Assembly (NCBI GenBank): GCA_018266575.1
Contig: JAFEAE010000015.1
Location: 124,001 to 188,000, forward strand
DNA: 64,000 nucleotides
Reading direction: 5' to 3'
Source of the DNA: Bacteroidota bacterium
GTDB lineage: Bacteria; Bacteroidota; Bacteroidia; Chitinophagales; Chitinophagaceae
Shown here: positions 43,764 to 52,214 of the stretch, piece after piece
Layout of the letters: each line of letters begins with the position of its first letter
Position numbering within the stretch: the first letter of the stretch is position 1
Notes under the pieces: model-generated
What the model saw: only the letters and a program-made list of their open reading frames with translations
What the model was told of the DNA's origin: nothing
Database searches by the model: none
Made by a program: the position numbers and the translations under genes

Positions 43764-46460
43764 ATGAAAGTGCAATTTTATTTACGATTTTATTCTCATC
43801 CCGGGCAGGAATTATTTATCTGCGGCGATGTGGAAAATTTGGGGAATAATGATCCAACCAAAGCCTTATCAATGAAGTACCTGAACAACGATTTCTGGCA
43901 AGCAACGCTTGAGATTGATGCTTCAGAAGCCGCAAAAATCCAATATCATTATTTATTGCGATACGAAAATGGTATTGTGATTTCTGAATGGGGGAAAGAC
44001 CGCATCATTGATATTTCCAAATCAGGCATTGAAGAAGTACAAGTGGTTGATACCTGGAACCATGCAGGTGAATTTGAAAACGCATTTTTCACAGCACCTT
44101 TTCAGCAAACATTACTTGTTCACCACAAAAACACCGGCAAACCGAAAGCAACAAAACTTTTCACTCATATATTTAAAGTGAAAGCGCCGTTGCTGAAAAA
44201 AGATGAAGCAGTTTGTTTGTGCGGAAGTGGAAAGACATTGCGAGACTGGAATACTGAATCCCCACATATATTAACTCCGGAAGGAAACTGGTGGTCGATC
44301 AAATTAAATCTTCCCAAAGAATCGTTCCCGCTGTTTTATAAATATGGAGTGTATGATACAAAGAAGAAGACATTCGTTCGTTTTGAAGATGATAATAACC
44401 GCGTGTTATATGGTGATGCATTGAGAAAGAAAATTACCATTTTGCATGACGGTTTTGTGCATTTGCCAAACACTAGCTGGCGTGGCGCAGGATTGGCAAT
44501 TCCTGTTTTCAGTTTGCGAAGCAAAGATTCATTTGGGGTAGGAGAGTTCACCGATTTAAAATTATTGGTTGACTGGGCAAAGAAAAACGGATTGCAGCTC
44601 ATTCAGCTTTTACCGGTGAATGATACCATTGCCACACACAGCTATTTGGATTCCTATCCGTATGCTGCCATTTCTGCATTTGCATTACATCCGCTTTATA
44701 TCAATCTCGAAAAAGTTGCAGGGAAAAAATATGCAGCAGTTATAAAGCCGCTGAATAAGAAACAAAAACAACTGAATGAACTGCCGCAGGTAGACTATGA
44801 AGAAGTGATGAAATTCAAACTCGCTGCCATCAAAGAATTATTTGCAGTGATGAAGGAAGAATTTTTACAGGATGAAGAATACCAGCAATTTTTTGAAAGC
44901 AATAAACATTGGCTGGTTCCTTATGCAGCATTCAGTTATTTACGCGATAAAAACAACACACCGGATTTTACACAATGGAAATTTTATAGTGAATATGATA
45001 AGACTGCCATTCAGAAATATGTTTCGCCGAAAGCAAAACATTATAATGAAATAGCTGCACATTATTTCACGCAATATCATTTGCATGTGCAATTGCGTGA
45101 AGCTGCAGATTATGCACACAAACACGGAATTATTTTGAAGGGTGATATTCCGATCGGCATCTATCGTTTCAGTTGTGATGCATGGGTTGAACCAGGCTTA
45201 TACCACATGGACGCACAGGCAGGCGCACCACCGGATGATTTTGCAGTAAAAGGACAGAACTGGGGTTTCCCAACCTACAACTGGCAACAGATGGCGAAAG
45301 ATAATTTCAGTTGGTGGAAGAAAAGGTTTGCGCAGATGTCGGATTATTTTGATGCTTTCCGCATCGATCATATTCTTGGGTTCTTTCGCATCTGGAGTAT
45401 CCCGATGCATGAAGTGGAAGGCGTGATGGGGAATTTTGTTCCCTCACTTCCTATTCATATCAACGAATTCAACGAACGCAATATTCCGTTTAACTATCAC
45501 CGTTATGTTAAGCCGTTTATTAATGATGCAATATTGTGGGAGTTCTTTGACCATGATGCTGATCACGTTCGCTCAGTTTATCTTGATGCACAGAAAGACG
45601 GTTTGTATTCGTTGAAAGAAGGATTCAACACGCAACGAAAAGTAGAACATTATTTTTCGTCGATGGAAGCAGATGATTTTAATAATAAGATCAGGTACGG
45701 TTTGTACAATCTCATCTCCAATATAATCTTGTTTGAGGCTGAAGGATCACATGGACAACAATTTCATTTCCGTATTGCGATGGAACAAACGCCATCATTC
45801 CGTTACCTGCAATGGGATACGCAACAGCAATTGAAAGATTTGTATGTAAATTATTTTTTCCAGCGACAGGATTATTTCTGGCAACAGGAAGCCATGCGCA
45901 AATTGCCGACATTAAAAGCTTCAACGGATATGCTGGTGTGCGGCGAAGACCTTGGTATGGTTCCGCATTGCGTGCCTGATGTGATGAAACAGTTAGGCAT
46001 ATTAAGCCTCGAAATACAACGCATGCCGAAAGACCCGAAGAAAGAATTTTTCCATCCCACAGATGCGCCGTATTTATCAGTAGTAACGCCATCAACGCAC
46101 GATATGAGCACCATTCGTGGATGGTGGGAAGAGAGCCGCGAAAAAACACAACGTTTCTATAATAATGAATTGGGACAATGGGGCGAAGCGCCTTATTTCT
46201 GTGAAGCATGGATCAATAAAGCGGTCATCATCCAGCATTTATATTCACCGGCAATGTGGAGCATTTTTCAATTGCAGGATTTGCTGGGAATGGATGAAGA
46301 ACTGCGCCGCGAAAATCCGCATGATGAACGTATCAATATTCCGGCAGACCCGAAAAACTACTGGCGTTACCGGATGCATATTTCGCTGGAAGATTTATTA
46401 AAACAAAAAAGTTTTAATGAAGAATTGAAAACATTGGTTGAAATGTCGGGGCGCAGTTAG
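43764..46460 (+). CDS. malQ: 4-alpha-glucanotransferase with two N-terminal CBM20 domains
   Basis: An 898-residue enzyme. Two starch-binding CBM20 domains come first (about 1-115, with GQELFICGDVENLGN, and 135-245, with DEAVCLCGSGKTLRDW), then GH77. The catalytic Asp is in DAFRIDHILGFFRIW, the acid/base Glu in LVCGEDLGMVP and the third carboxylate in TPSTHDMSTIRGWW. It transfers maltodextrin segments between glucans, likely in glycogen or maltodextrin turnover. The domain plan is typical for Bacteroidota. No neighbouring glucan genes. Confidence 0.95.
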   Translation: MKVQFYLRFYSHPGQELFICGDVENLGNNDPTKALSMKYLNNDFWQATLEIDASEAAKIQYHYLLRYENGIVISEWGKDRIIDISKSGIEEVQVVDTWNHAGEFENAFFTAPFQQTLLVHHKNTGKPKATKLFTHIFKVKAPLLKKDEAVCLCGSGKTLRDWNTESPHILTPEGNWWSIKLNLPKESFPLFYKYGVYDTKKKTFVRFEDDNNRVLYGDALRKKITILHDGFVHLPNTSWRGAGLAIPVFSLRSKDSFGVGEFTDLKLLVDWAKKNGLQLIQLLPVNDTIATHSYLDSYPYAAISAFALHPLYINLEKVAGKKYAAVIKPLNKKQKQLNELPQVDYEEVMKFKLAAIKELFAVMKEEFLQDEEYQQFFESNKHWLVPYAAFSYLRDKNNTPDFTQWKFYSEYDKTAIQKYVSPKAKHYNEIAAHYFTQYHLHVQLREAADYAHKHGIILKGDIPIGIYRFSCDAWVEPGLYHMDAQAGAPPDDFAVKGQNWGFPTYNWQQMAKDNFSWWKKRFAQMSDYFDAFRIDHILGFFRIWSIPMHEVEGVMGNFVPSLPIHINEFNERNIPFNYHRYVKPFINDAILWEFFDHDADHVRSVYLDAQKDGLYSLKEGFNTQRKVEHYFSSMEADDFNNKIRYGLYNLISNIILFEAEGSHGQQFHFRIAMEQTPSFRYLQWDTQQQLKDLYVNYFFQRQDYFWQQEAMRKLPTLKASTDMLVCGEDLGMVPHCVPDVMKQLGILSLEIQRMPKDPKKEFFHPTDAPYLSVVTPSTHDMSTIRGWWEESREKTQRFYNNELGQWGEAPYFCEAWINKAVIIQHLYSPAMWSIFQLQDLLGMDEELRRENPHDERINIPADPKNYWRYRMHISLEDLLKQKSFNEELKTLVEMSGRS

Positions 46461-46484
46461 GATCAATCATATAAGGCATAAAGG

Positions 46485-46525
46485 CATAAAAGAAGAACAC
46501 TGGTATGCCTTTCATTTCTTTTATG
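46485..46525. repeat. Hairpin after malQ
   Basis: CATAAAAGAA (46485-46494) pairs with TTCTTTTATG (46516-46525), 25 bp beyond the malQ stop and 25 bp before the next gene. It may attenuate or end malQ transcription. Confidence 0.5.
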
Positions 46526-46550
46526 GTTCACAAAATATCTCAATTTTAAA

Positions 46551-47573
46551 ATGAAATTAAAATACTGGCAATCTAATCTTCCTTTCAAACATCCGTTCAC
46601 TATTTCAAAAGGTACAAAAACACATCAGCCTGCATTGATCGTTGAGCTCGAACACATGGGCATAAAAGGTTATGGCGAAGCGCCTGCGATCACTTACTAT
46701 AATATCCCGGTTGAAAAAATGATAGCAGATATTGAACAAAAAAAAATGTTCATCGAAAAATTTGCATTTACTGAGCCGAGTCGCTATTGGCATTACCTGC
46801 ATCATCTTCTTCCGCAAAACCCTTTTTTGGTTTGCGCATTGGATATTGCCGCCTGGGATATGTATGGAAAATTAAAGCAGCAACCACTTTATAAATTATG
46901 GAAATTAGATTTCTCCAAAACACCCCTTACTGATTATACTATCGGCATCGACACAACTGAAAAAATGCTGGAGAAGATGAAGGAAATGCCCTGGCCAATT
47001 TATAAAATTAAGTTGGGCACACCGGATGATATTGAAATTATTCATGCATTGCGCAAAAACACAAACGCAATACTTCGTGTTGATGCGAATGCAGGATGGA
47101 ACATAGATCAGGCATTGAAAATAATTCCTGTGTTGCAACAGGCAGGAGTGGAGTTTGTAGAGCAACCACTTGCCAAAGATGATTGGGAAGGAATGAAAAT
47201 TTTGTATGAAAAATCATCGCTCCCTTTGATCGCTGATGAATCCTGCGTTTTTGAAGGCGATGTAGAAAAATGTGCCGGACATTTCCACGGAATAAACATC
47301 AAACTCACCAAATGCAGCGGGATTACGCCTGCATTGCGCATGATAGAACATGCACGAAAACTCAACCTGAAAGTGATGGTGGGCAGCATGAATGAAAGCT
47401 CGATCGGAAGCGCTGCAATTGCACAACTCCTGCCATTGCTCGATTATGTAGATATGGACGGGCCGTTATTACTCGCCGAAGACCTTGCCACCGGAATTGA
47501 ATTTGATAATGGGAAAGTTATGCTTTCCAACAAGCCTGGTTTAGGGATTGAATTAAATAATGTATTGCTTTAA
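46551..47573 (+). CDS. Dipeptide epimerase (enolase superfamily)
   Basis: A 340-residue enolase-superfamily enzyme. The base Lys pair is in YKIKLG and INIKLTKC, metal ligands are in RVDANAGW (Asp), VEQPLAKDD (Glu) and LIADESC (Asp), and the closing DMDGPLLLAED matches L-Ala-D/L-Glu epimerases. These enzymes interconvert L-Ala-D-Glu and L-Ala-L-Glu, mostly for reuse of peptidoglycan peptides. Specificity could also be for other dipeptides. It is 90 bp after malQ, with a hairpin between, so it is likely independent. Confidence 0.85.
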   Translation: MKLKYWQSNLPFKHPFTISKGTKTHQPALIVELEHMGIKGYGEAPAITYYNIPVEKMIADIEQKKMFIEKFAFTEPSRYWHYLHHLLPQNPFLVCALDIAAWDMYGKLKQQPLYKLWKLDFSKTPLTDYTIGIDTTEKMLEKMKEMPWPIYKIKLGTPDDIEIIHALRKNTNAILRVDANAGWNIDQALKIIPVLQQAGVEFVEQPLAKDDWEGMKILYEKSSLPLIADESCVFEGDVEKCAGHFHGINIKLTKCSGITPALRMIEHARKLNLKVMVGSMNESSIGSAAIAQLLPLLDYVDMDGPLLLAEDLATGIEFDNGKVMLSNKPGLGIELNNVLL

Positions 47574-47617
47574 TAAAAAAATCTTAAATCGAATTCAGGA
47601 TAAACCAAAACTGTCAA

Positions 47618-47765
47618 CGTCATTTCGAATGGAGCCATTCGGGAGAAATTAATAATTGCGGGCTGCGGCGCAATGAGAAATCTGTTGCCATAGCTAGCAA
47701 GAGATTTCTCATCCCGCAGTTGCGTCTTGATATTTTTAGTACAAGAAGCGGGATTCGAAATGACG
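47618..47765. repeat. Nested inverted repeat (intergenic palindrome)
   Basis: Outer arms CGTCATTTCGAAT (47618-47630) and ATTCGAAATGACG (47753-47765) enclose an inner pair ATGAGAAATCT / AGATTTCTCAT (47673-47683 and 47702-47712). This sequence type (TCATTTCGA with GAGAAATCT) resembles dispersed repeats I associate with Bacteroidota genomes. It lies after the dipeptide epimerase, between convergent genes. Confidence 0.75.
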
Positions 47766-47873
47766 ATGAGGGTTAAATAATTTCATGCATCAATGTTAAA
47801 CTGATGATATTCGATATTATGGAATTATTAGTTTGCAAGTTTTTACACTCTATAAATTTCGGGGAGTTCAAAG

Positions 47874-47892
47874 TCCTCTCCTTTGGAGAGGA
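47874..47892. terminator. Short hairpin after the GNAT gene
   Basis: TCCTCTCC pairs with GGAGAGGA across TTT, 12 bp beyond the stop codon of the leftward GNAT gene. No T run follows, so function as a terminator is only possible. Confidence 0.4.
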
Positions 47893-47904
47893 TTTAGGTG
47901 AGGT

Positions 47905-48354
47905 TTATAACATTTTCTCAAAACAAACACTATTCTCCACACTCGCATATTTACCATAATTCGGAATTAACCGGTAGCCACTTTTTTCATATAACGCTAT
48001 TGCCTCTGGTTGCCGTTTTCCTGTTTCTAAAACACATTTCTGATAGGAGAGTTCTGCCGCCCATTTTTCCAGCTCACGCAACACAGCCGTTGCAACGCCT
48101 TCACCTCTGCATTCCGGCAATGTGTACATACGCTTCACCTCGGTTGCCGTTGGCTGAAACTCACGAATGGCGCCACATCCCACAGGCACACCGTCTTTAT
48201 AGGCAACCACCACATGGATCATTTTATCTGTTTTATTTAGTTGGGCATAAAATGCATGTTCATCGCCATCAATTTTTGCGAGAAATGCATCTAATTGTTT
48301 TACCAGTGTTTTAAAATCTGTATTGTCAGAATCTGTTCTTACTATCCGGACCAT
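47905..48354 (-). CDS. GNAT family N-acetyltransferase
   Basis: A 149-residue acetyltransferase. The acetyl-CoA site is in ATEVKRMYTLPECRGEGVAT (motif A, variant of Q/RxxGxG/A), followed by LREFEKW-like helix text and LETGKRQPEAIALYEKSGYR. The usual last glycine of the motif-A pattern is kept. Substrate unknown; members acetylate small amines, antibiotics or proteins. Alone, leftward. Confidence 0.85.
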   Translation of the reverse strand: MVRIVRTDSDNTDFKTLVKQLDAFLAKIDGDEHAFYAQLNKTDKMIHVVVAYKDGVPVGCGAIREFQPTATEVKRMYTLPECRGEGVATAVLRELEKWAAELSYQKCVLETGKRQPEAIALYEKSGYRLIPNYGKYASVENSVCFEKML

Positions 48355-48454
48355 GGAGAAATATTTTATTCATTCAAACCTGTTTCAAATGTATCTTATT
48401 TTTCAAACAGCATTATAGTTAAAACTGAATATTTTGTTACCAGCGACAGAATAT

Positions 48455-48478
48455 CTATTAAGCATCGTTGCGTCGCAC
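48455..48478 (+). repeat. 24-bp dispersed repeat, copy 1
   Basis: A 24-bp segment containing GCATCGTTGCGTCGCAC is identical to 56874-56897, on the same strand. The flanks differ. Both copies are intergenic. Confidence 0.8.
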
Positions 48479-48545
48479 ACTTCAACGACAGAATAAGGTT
48501 TGACCGTTCCGGTCCGGCCCCCTTGAATAAATTTTACAACAAGAT

Positions 48546-48621
48546 TTTACCACAAAGGGCACAAAGAATACAAAGTTCACTTCGCGTACTTTGCGAAAAA
48601 CTTTGTGCCCTTTGTGGTAAA
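48546..48621. repeat. Long inverted repeat upstream of the SGNH gene
   Basis: Perfect 21-bp arms (48546-48566 and 48601-48621) built from ACCACAAAGGGCACAAAG-like text, with an inner pair CAAAGT / ACTTTG. It ends 23 bp before the ATG at 48645, so its hairpin would sit in the mRNA leader of that gene. Confidence 0.85.
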
Positions 48622-48644
48622 TTCGATAATAGAAAATCAAGTTA

Positions 48645-49730
48645 ATGAAACATATCCCGTTATTTCTGTCATTTCTCTTTGTTCATAACATTTATGCACA
48701 GACGAAAAAGCCAACGTTGGCCGCAAACGAATTAAAGCCCTTCGGCAGGTTTGCATTCGATGAACATAATAATCTCGAACTGATAAGCTCTGCAGCGCAT
48801 TTCGGTTTTGGCTTCACCGGTAAAGAGTGTGTGATCCATGCTTTCCTCAACGATGCCTCAGGGCATAATTATTTGCAATATGAATTAGATGGTGGTTACC
48901 AAAAACGTATAAGAATAGGTGGTGGCGATAGCCTGCAAATCCCGATCGATGCGGGCACCAATGGCAGGCACACGATATGGATATATAAAACCACTGAAGC
49001 TACAACAGGCCCGATTTTCATTAATAGAATTTCCGGCAATGATCTTTACGCATTAACCCCGCCGGATGTTCCATTGATCGAATTCATAGGTAACAGCATC
49101 ACATGCGGTGCCGCGGCAGATTCTTCTGAAATGCCTTGCAGTGTGGGCGACTACCACGATCATCATAATGCATATTATGCTTACGGCCCCCGTGTGGCCC
49201 GTGCATTGCATGCAAATTTTTTATTGAGTAGTGTAAGTGGTATTGGCATTTACCGCACCTGGAATATGGACAGTCCTTCTATGCCGATGGTTTATGAAAA
49301 CAAAGATTTCCTGGAGCAAAGCACCCGCCGCTGGGATTTTAAAACATTTACTCCTGCAGTTGTGAGCATCGCACTTGGTACAAACGACCTCAGCCATGGA
49401 GATGGCGTACATCCACGTTCGCCATTTGACAGCGCTGTGTTTGTTTCAAAATATATTTCGTTTGTCAAACTGGTAAAATCAAAATACCCCAAGGCAAAAA
49501 TTGCATTGCTGAGCAGCCCGATGATCAACGGAAATGAAAGGCTGCTTTTGCAAAACTGCCTCAGCGCTGTAAAGAAAAATATTGATGCTGTTTATCCCTC
49601 CGATCACCCCGTTTCCTTATATTTTTTTGAACCGATGAATGCCGGAGGTTGCCTTGGCCATCCAAGTGTAGAAGACCACGCTATCCTTGCCCAACAATTA
49701 ATTCCCTTTTTCAGAAATTTGCTGCATTGA
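48645..49730 (+). CDS. Exported SGNH esterase (CE2-like)
   Basis: A 361-residue protein with a signal peptide (to about residue 19, IYAQ). Residues 30-135 form an N-terminal jelly-roll (FGFTGKECVIHAFLND), as in CE2 acetyl-xylan esterases. The SGNH domain has Ser in LIEFIGNSITCG, the Asn motif in LGTNDLSHGD and the catalytic His in LGHPSVEDHAIL. It probably removes acetyl or other ester groups from polysaccharides in the periplasm. A 21-bp-arm hairpin lies directly upstream; a broken small gene follows by 2 bp. Confidence 0.85.
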   Translation: MKHIPLFLSFLFVHNIYAQTKKPTLAANELKPFGRFAFDEHNNLELISSAAHFGFGFTGKECVIHAFLNDASGHNYLQYELDGGYQKRIRIGGGDSLQIPIDAGTNGRHTIWIYKTTEATTGPIFINRISGNDLYALTPPDVPLIEFIGNSITCGAAADSSEMPCSVGDYHDHHNAYYAYGPRVARALHANFLLSSVSGIGIYRTWNMDSPSMPMVYENKDFLEQSTRRWDFKTFTPAVVSIALGTNDLSHGDGVHPRSPFDSAVFVSKYISFVKLVKSKYPKAKIALLSSPMINGNERLLLQNCLSAVKKNIDAVYPSDHPVSLYFFEPMNAGGCLGHPSVEDHAILAQQLIPFFRNLLH

Positions 49731-49732
49731 AA

Positions 49733-49950
49733 ATGAACAAACGGTTTTTTATTTTGCTTGGTTTGGCAATTGCAGCAGTTCTTTTCTTTATGATCTGGTC
49801 TGCAAAATTCGCACGGCAAAAATCAGATCAGATACTACCAATTTTAAAGCTATTGACTCTACATTAAAGCATAATGACTCTGTTCTGCAACGATCACTCG
49901 ACAGTCTTGATAAGGAATTCAAAAAAGATTCAGGTAATACATCGAAGTAA
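49733..49950 (+). pseudogene. Frameshifted small membrane-protein gene
   Basis: The gene opens with MNKRFFILLGLAIAAVLFFM, one membrane helix, then loses frame near 49830. A second frame then codes NFKAIDSTLKHNDSVLQRSL and ends at TAA 49948-49950. Right at the switch the DNA reads TCAGATCAGAT, a tandem copy of TCAGA. Removing one 5-bp copy joins both halves into a continuous 70-residue protein. In the present frame the product would end after 44 residues. Either a recent mutation or an assembly error is possible. It starts 2 bp after the SGNH gene and so shares its operon. Confidence 0.75.
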
Positions 49951-49963
49951 TAAATACTTTTTC

Positions 49964-50524
49964 TCATACAAAATGCATTGCTAATTCTCCATTGGCAAAA
50001 TGCTTTGTTGACACAAGTTTAAAATTTGCTTTGTTGGATGATGTTACAAATAAGGGAATCCCTGTCCCGAATAACACCGGGTTGATAAATATCCAATAGT
50101 CGTTTATTAATCTTTGCGGTAACAATAATTGTGCGATGGAAGGGCTTCCGAATATCAGGATGTCTTTGCCTTCCTTGTTTTTGATTTTATAAATTTCATC
50201 AATAATATTATCACTGATGATAACTGCCTTTTCTTTTTTTTCCCTGGCTAATGTTTTTGAAATAACAATCTTGTTTGCATTATTATACCATGTTGAATAG
50301 GCAATAGTCCCTGCCGTAGCATCCGGTAAGTTGTTTGCAGTTGACCAATACGGATCCATCATCTGGTACGATTTTCTCCCCAACAAAGCACAGTCTGCAT
50401 GTTTCGTAAGGCCGGCAACAAATTGCAGGTTCTCTTCGCCTGCATCAAAGCCCTTTAACTCACCGTGTTCGCCGGCAACAAAACCATCAAGCGAAATATG
50501 AGCGATCAATGTTATTTTTCTCAT
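49964..50524 (-). CDS. Dihydrofolate-reductase-fold (RibD C-terminal) protein
   Basis: A 186-residue protein of the RibD_C/DHFR-like group. It opens RKITLIAHISLDGFVAGEHG and has LLGRKSYQMM, KIVISKTL and a Gly-rich ILIFGSPSIAQLLL at the nucleotide site, closing DYWIFINPVLFGTGIPLF. Such proteins use NAD(P)H, but most stand-alone members have no known substrate and are distinct from FolA. No riboflavin gene is adjacent. Leftward, single gene. Confidence 0.85.
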   Translation of the reverse strand: MRKITLIAHISLDGFVAGEHGELKGFDAGEENLQFVAGLTKHADCALLGRKSYQMMDPYWSTANNLPDATAGTIAYSTWYNNANKIVISKTLAREKKEKAVIISDNIIDEIYKIKNKEGKDILIFGSPSIAQLLLPQRLINDYWIFINPVLFGTGIPLFVTSSNKANFKLVSTKHFANGELAMHFV

Positions 50525-50783
50525 TGAGAATTATTGAAGTGTGGCTTAATATTTTTTATGTGTTGTACAAATTACTGTTTTTAAGTTTTGACCTTATTTT
50601 ACCACACAGAAACAAGGTCACATAAACGGGTTTAGTATTTAACGGTATAACAATTCGATAAAACGTAATTACTCCCATCGTCATTCGTATTTTAGTTAAC
50701 ACGAGTGGGGCTGCGCTTCGAAGATTTGCGAAAAAGAAAGATAAAATTCCAGTGTACCATAAAATAATTTGTGGTTGAACCAA

Positions 50784-51182
50784 TCATTCCCCAATCGTAA
50801 TATCAATGCCTTTGCGCAACGTGTTATGGATTTCGGCCACTTTATCCGTATCCTCTATCAGCGATTGAATTTCTTCAGGCGTTGCATCTGCTTTTATCTT
50901 CGTTGTATATTTAAAATTACTTCCCGGTTCACCTTCTGCTCCGAAGTCTGCGGTTACAATTACATCCACATCATGCACTGTGATACTTCTTTTTGCTGCT
51001 TCCCTGTAAATATCATTGCAGAAGCAGGTAGCGAGTGACAACAGTAATAATTCGCCACCATTTATCGAAGAACCCAAACCTGTAGCTTTCGGCGAAATGG
51101 AAATTTGTTTTGCAGCATCGTTTGTTCGGACTGTTGTTTCAAGCTCGTTCATTTTACTTTTTATAGTAGCGGAAATTTTCAT
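50784..51182 (-). CDS. OsmC family protein
   Basis: A 132-residue protein with the OsmC/Ohr fold. It has GLGSSINGGELLLLSLATCFCND, the helix carrying the usual active-site cysteine, then SITVHDVDVIVTADFG. The first of the two Ohr cysteines is not at its normal place in the N-terminal strand, so peroxide reduction is uncertain. Single gene, leftward. The 260 bp between it and the DHFR-like gene hold nothing I can identify. Confidence 0.85.
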   Translation of the reverse strand: MKISATIKSKMNELETTVRTNDAAKQISISPKATGLGSSINGGELLLLSLATCFCNDIYREAAKRSITVHDVDVIVTADFGAEGEPGSNFKYTTKIKADATPEEIQSLIEDTDKVAEIHNTLRKGIDITIGE

Positions 51183-51242
51183 AGAAAAAAAGTTGGGTTG
51201 ATGTAGTAATGGAAAATATTTTTGTAGGAAATCTTTAAACGG

Positions 51243-51686
51243 TCAATCGAAAGCCAGTTTGCCTTTGCCATCAATATCTGTTCTTTTGTCGAAGATGAAA
51301 TCAACATATTTTGCTTCACCTTTTTGCCCCTTTATATGTTGTGTTGCACGACCGTATTCCTGCCCTTCCTGGCTAAAGACTTTAATGGTAATGTCCTGCT
51401 CAAAGTCATTGTCAAAAATTAAGTAAGCAGAGAGGATATTATCTGTTGTGCTGTCGGAACTACGGATAATTATTTTACCGGTTTTAAAACCTTTGTTTTT
51501 GAGATCATCCGGAATCACAACTTCGTTCTGAAATGTTTTTTCGATTCCTTTCGATACCCCATTCGCAAATTCAGAACCGGCTTTGCCGACAACTTCACCT
51601 GTTTTGTTGACCGTTTCTTTTGTTTTTTGTTTTGCCCAATTGCAGGAAACAAAAATCAATAACAAAATGACTGAGATATTTTTCAT
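51243..51686 (-). CDS. Lipoprotein of unknown function
   Basis: A 147-residue lipoprotein; the signal peptide ends in LIFVSCNWAKQ with the lipobox Cys at residue 15. A short amphipathic region (KTKETVNKTGEVVGKAGSEF) is followed by a beta-rich domain with DSTTDNILSAYLIFDNDFEQ and ends FDKRTDIDGKGKLAFD. No family is recognised. It lies 60 bp upstream in reading order of the OsmC gene, which suggests possible co-transcription. Confidence 0.7.
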   Translation of the reverse strand: MKNISVILLLIFVSCNWAKQKTKETVNKTGEVVGKAGSEFANGVSKGIEKTFQNEVVIPDDLKNKGFKTGKIIIRSSDSTTDNILSAYLIFDNDFEQDITIKVFSQEGQEYGRATQHIKGQKGEAKYVDFIFDKRTDIDGKGKLAFD

Positions 51687-52214
51687 ATATAAATATTACT
51701 TTTTTATTAGTTGTTGAAGTTAAGAAAAGTCAGGTAGAAATTTGATTCCTTAAGATACCAATCATAACGAGAGAAATTAAATCCGGATTCCTGCATAGAT
51801 GGAAATCTTCTCCTGATCATTATGGGAACAAAAATTTAAGAGAAGTATATTTAAAATTTACTTCTTGAAGACAGGAAGCAAGTAGAAGTATTCCCAAATA
51901 TAATTTTTAATGAATTAGCCAGAATAAATACTTCTCATATTTATAAGAGCTTCTAAGTTGTATTCTTACGATTAGGAGAATCATATCTCAAACAATCCTC
52001 ATCTACTAAACCCCATGTGTAACCGAAAATTTTAAAAGTGAAAAAGCAATTATATCCACAATTGTGGATATTAATTCTGCGCTCTAAGGGTATTTTCTTA
52101 GCCCAATTTTTGAAATTCATTTACATGCTTTAGTAAATTGCACCATCATCTTATATATCCTCACTCTCAGAAAACATTATTATTTTATTTAAGGTTTCTG
52201 AAATTATCTGCATC
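51687..52214. other. 528-bp AT-rich intergenic stretch with a 20-bp perfect palindrome
   Basis: No convincing gene is found here. At 52052-52071 lies a perfect 20-bp palindrome (ATATCCACAATTGTGGATAT), about 145 bp upstream of the lectin gene. Its halves resemble DnaA boxes (TTATCCACA) with one mismatch, but no other boxes or replication genes are near, so a regulator site is as likely. Confidence 0.5.

Noticed and set aside
50525..50783. 75-codon open frame on the minus strand between the DHFR-like and OsmC genes
   Set aside because: No protein-like composition, signal or family; treated as chance.
52052..52071. Replication origin because of DnaA-box-like halves
   Set aside because: Each half has a mismatch, there are no further boxes, and no dnaA, dnaN or gidA gene is near.
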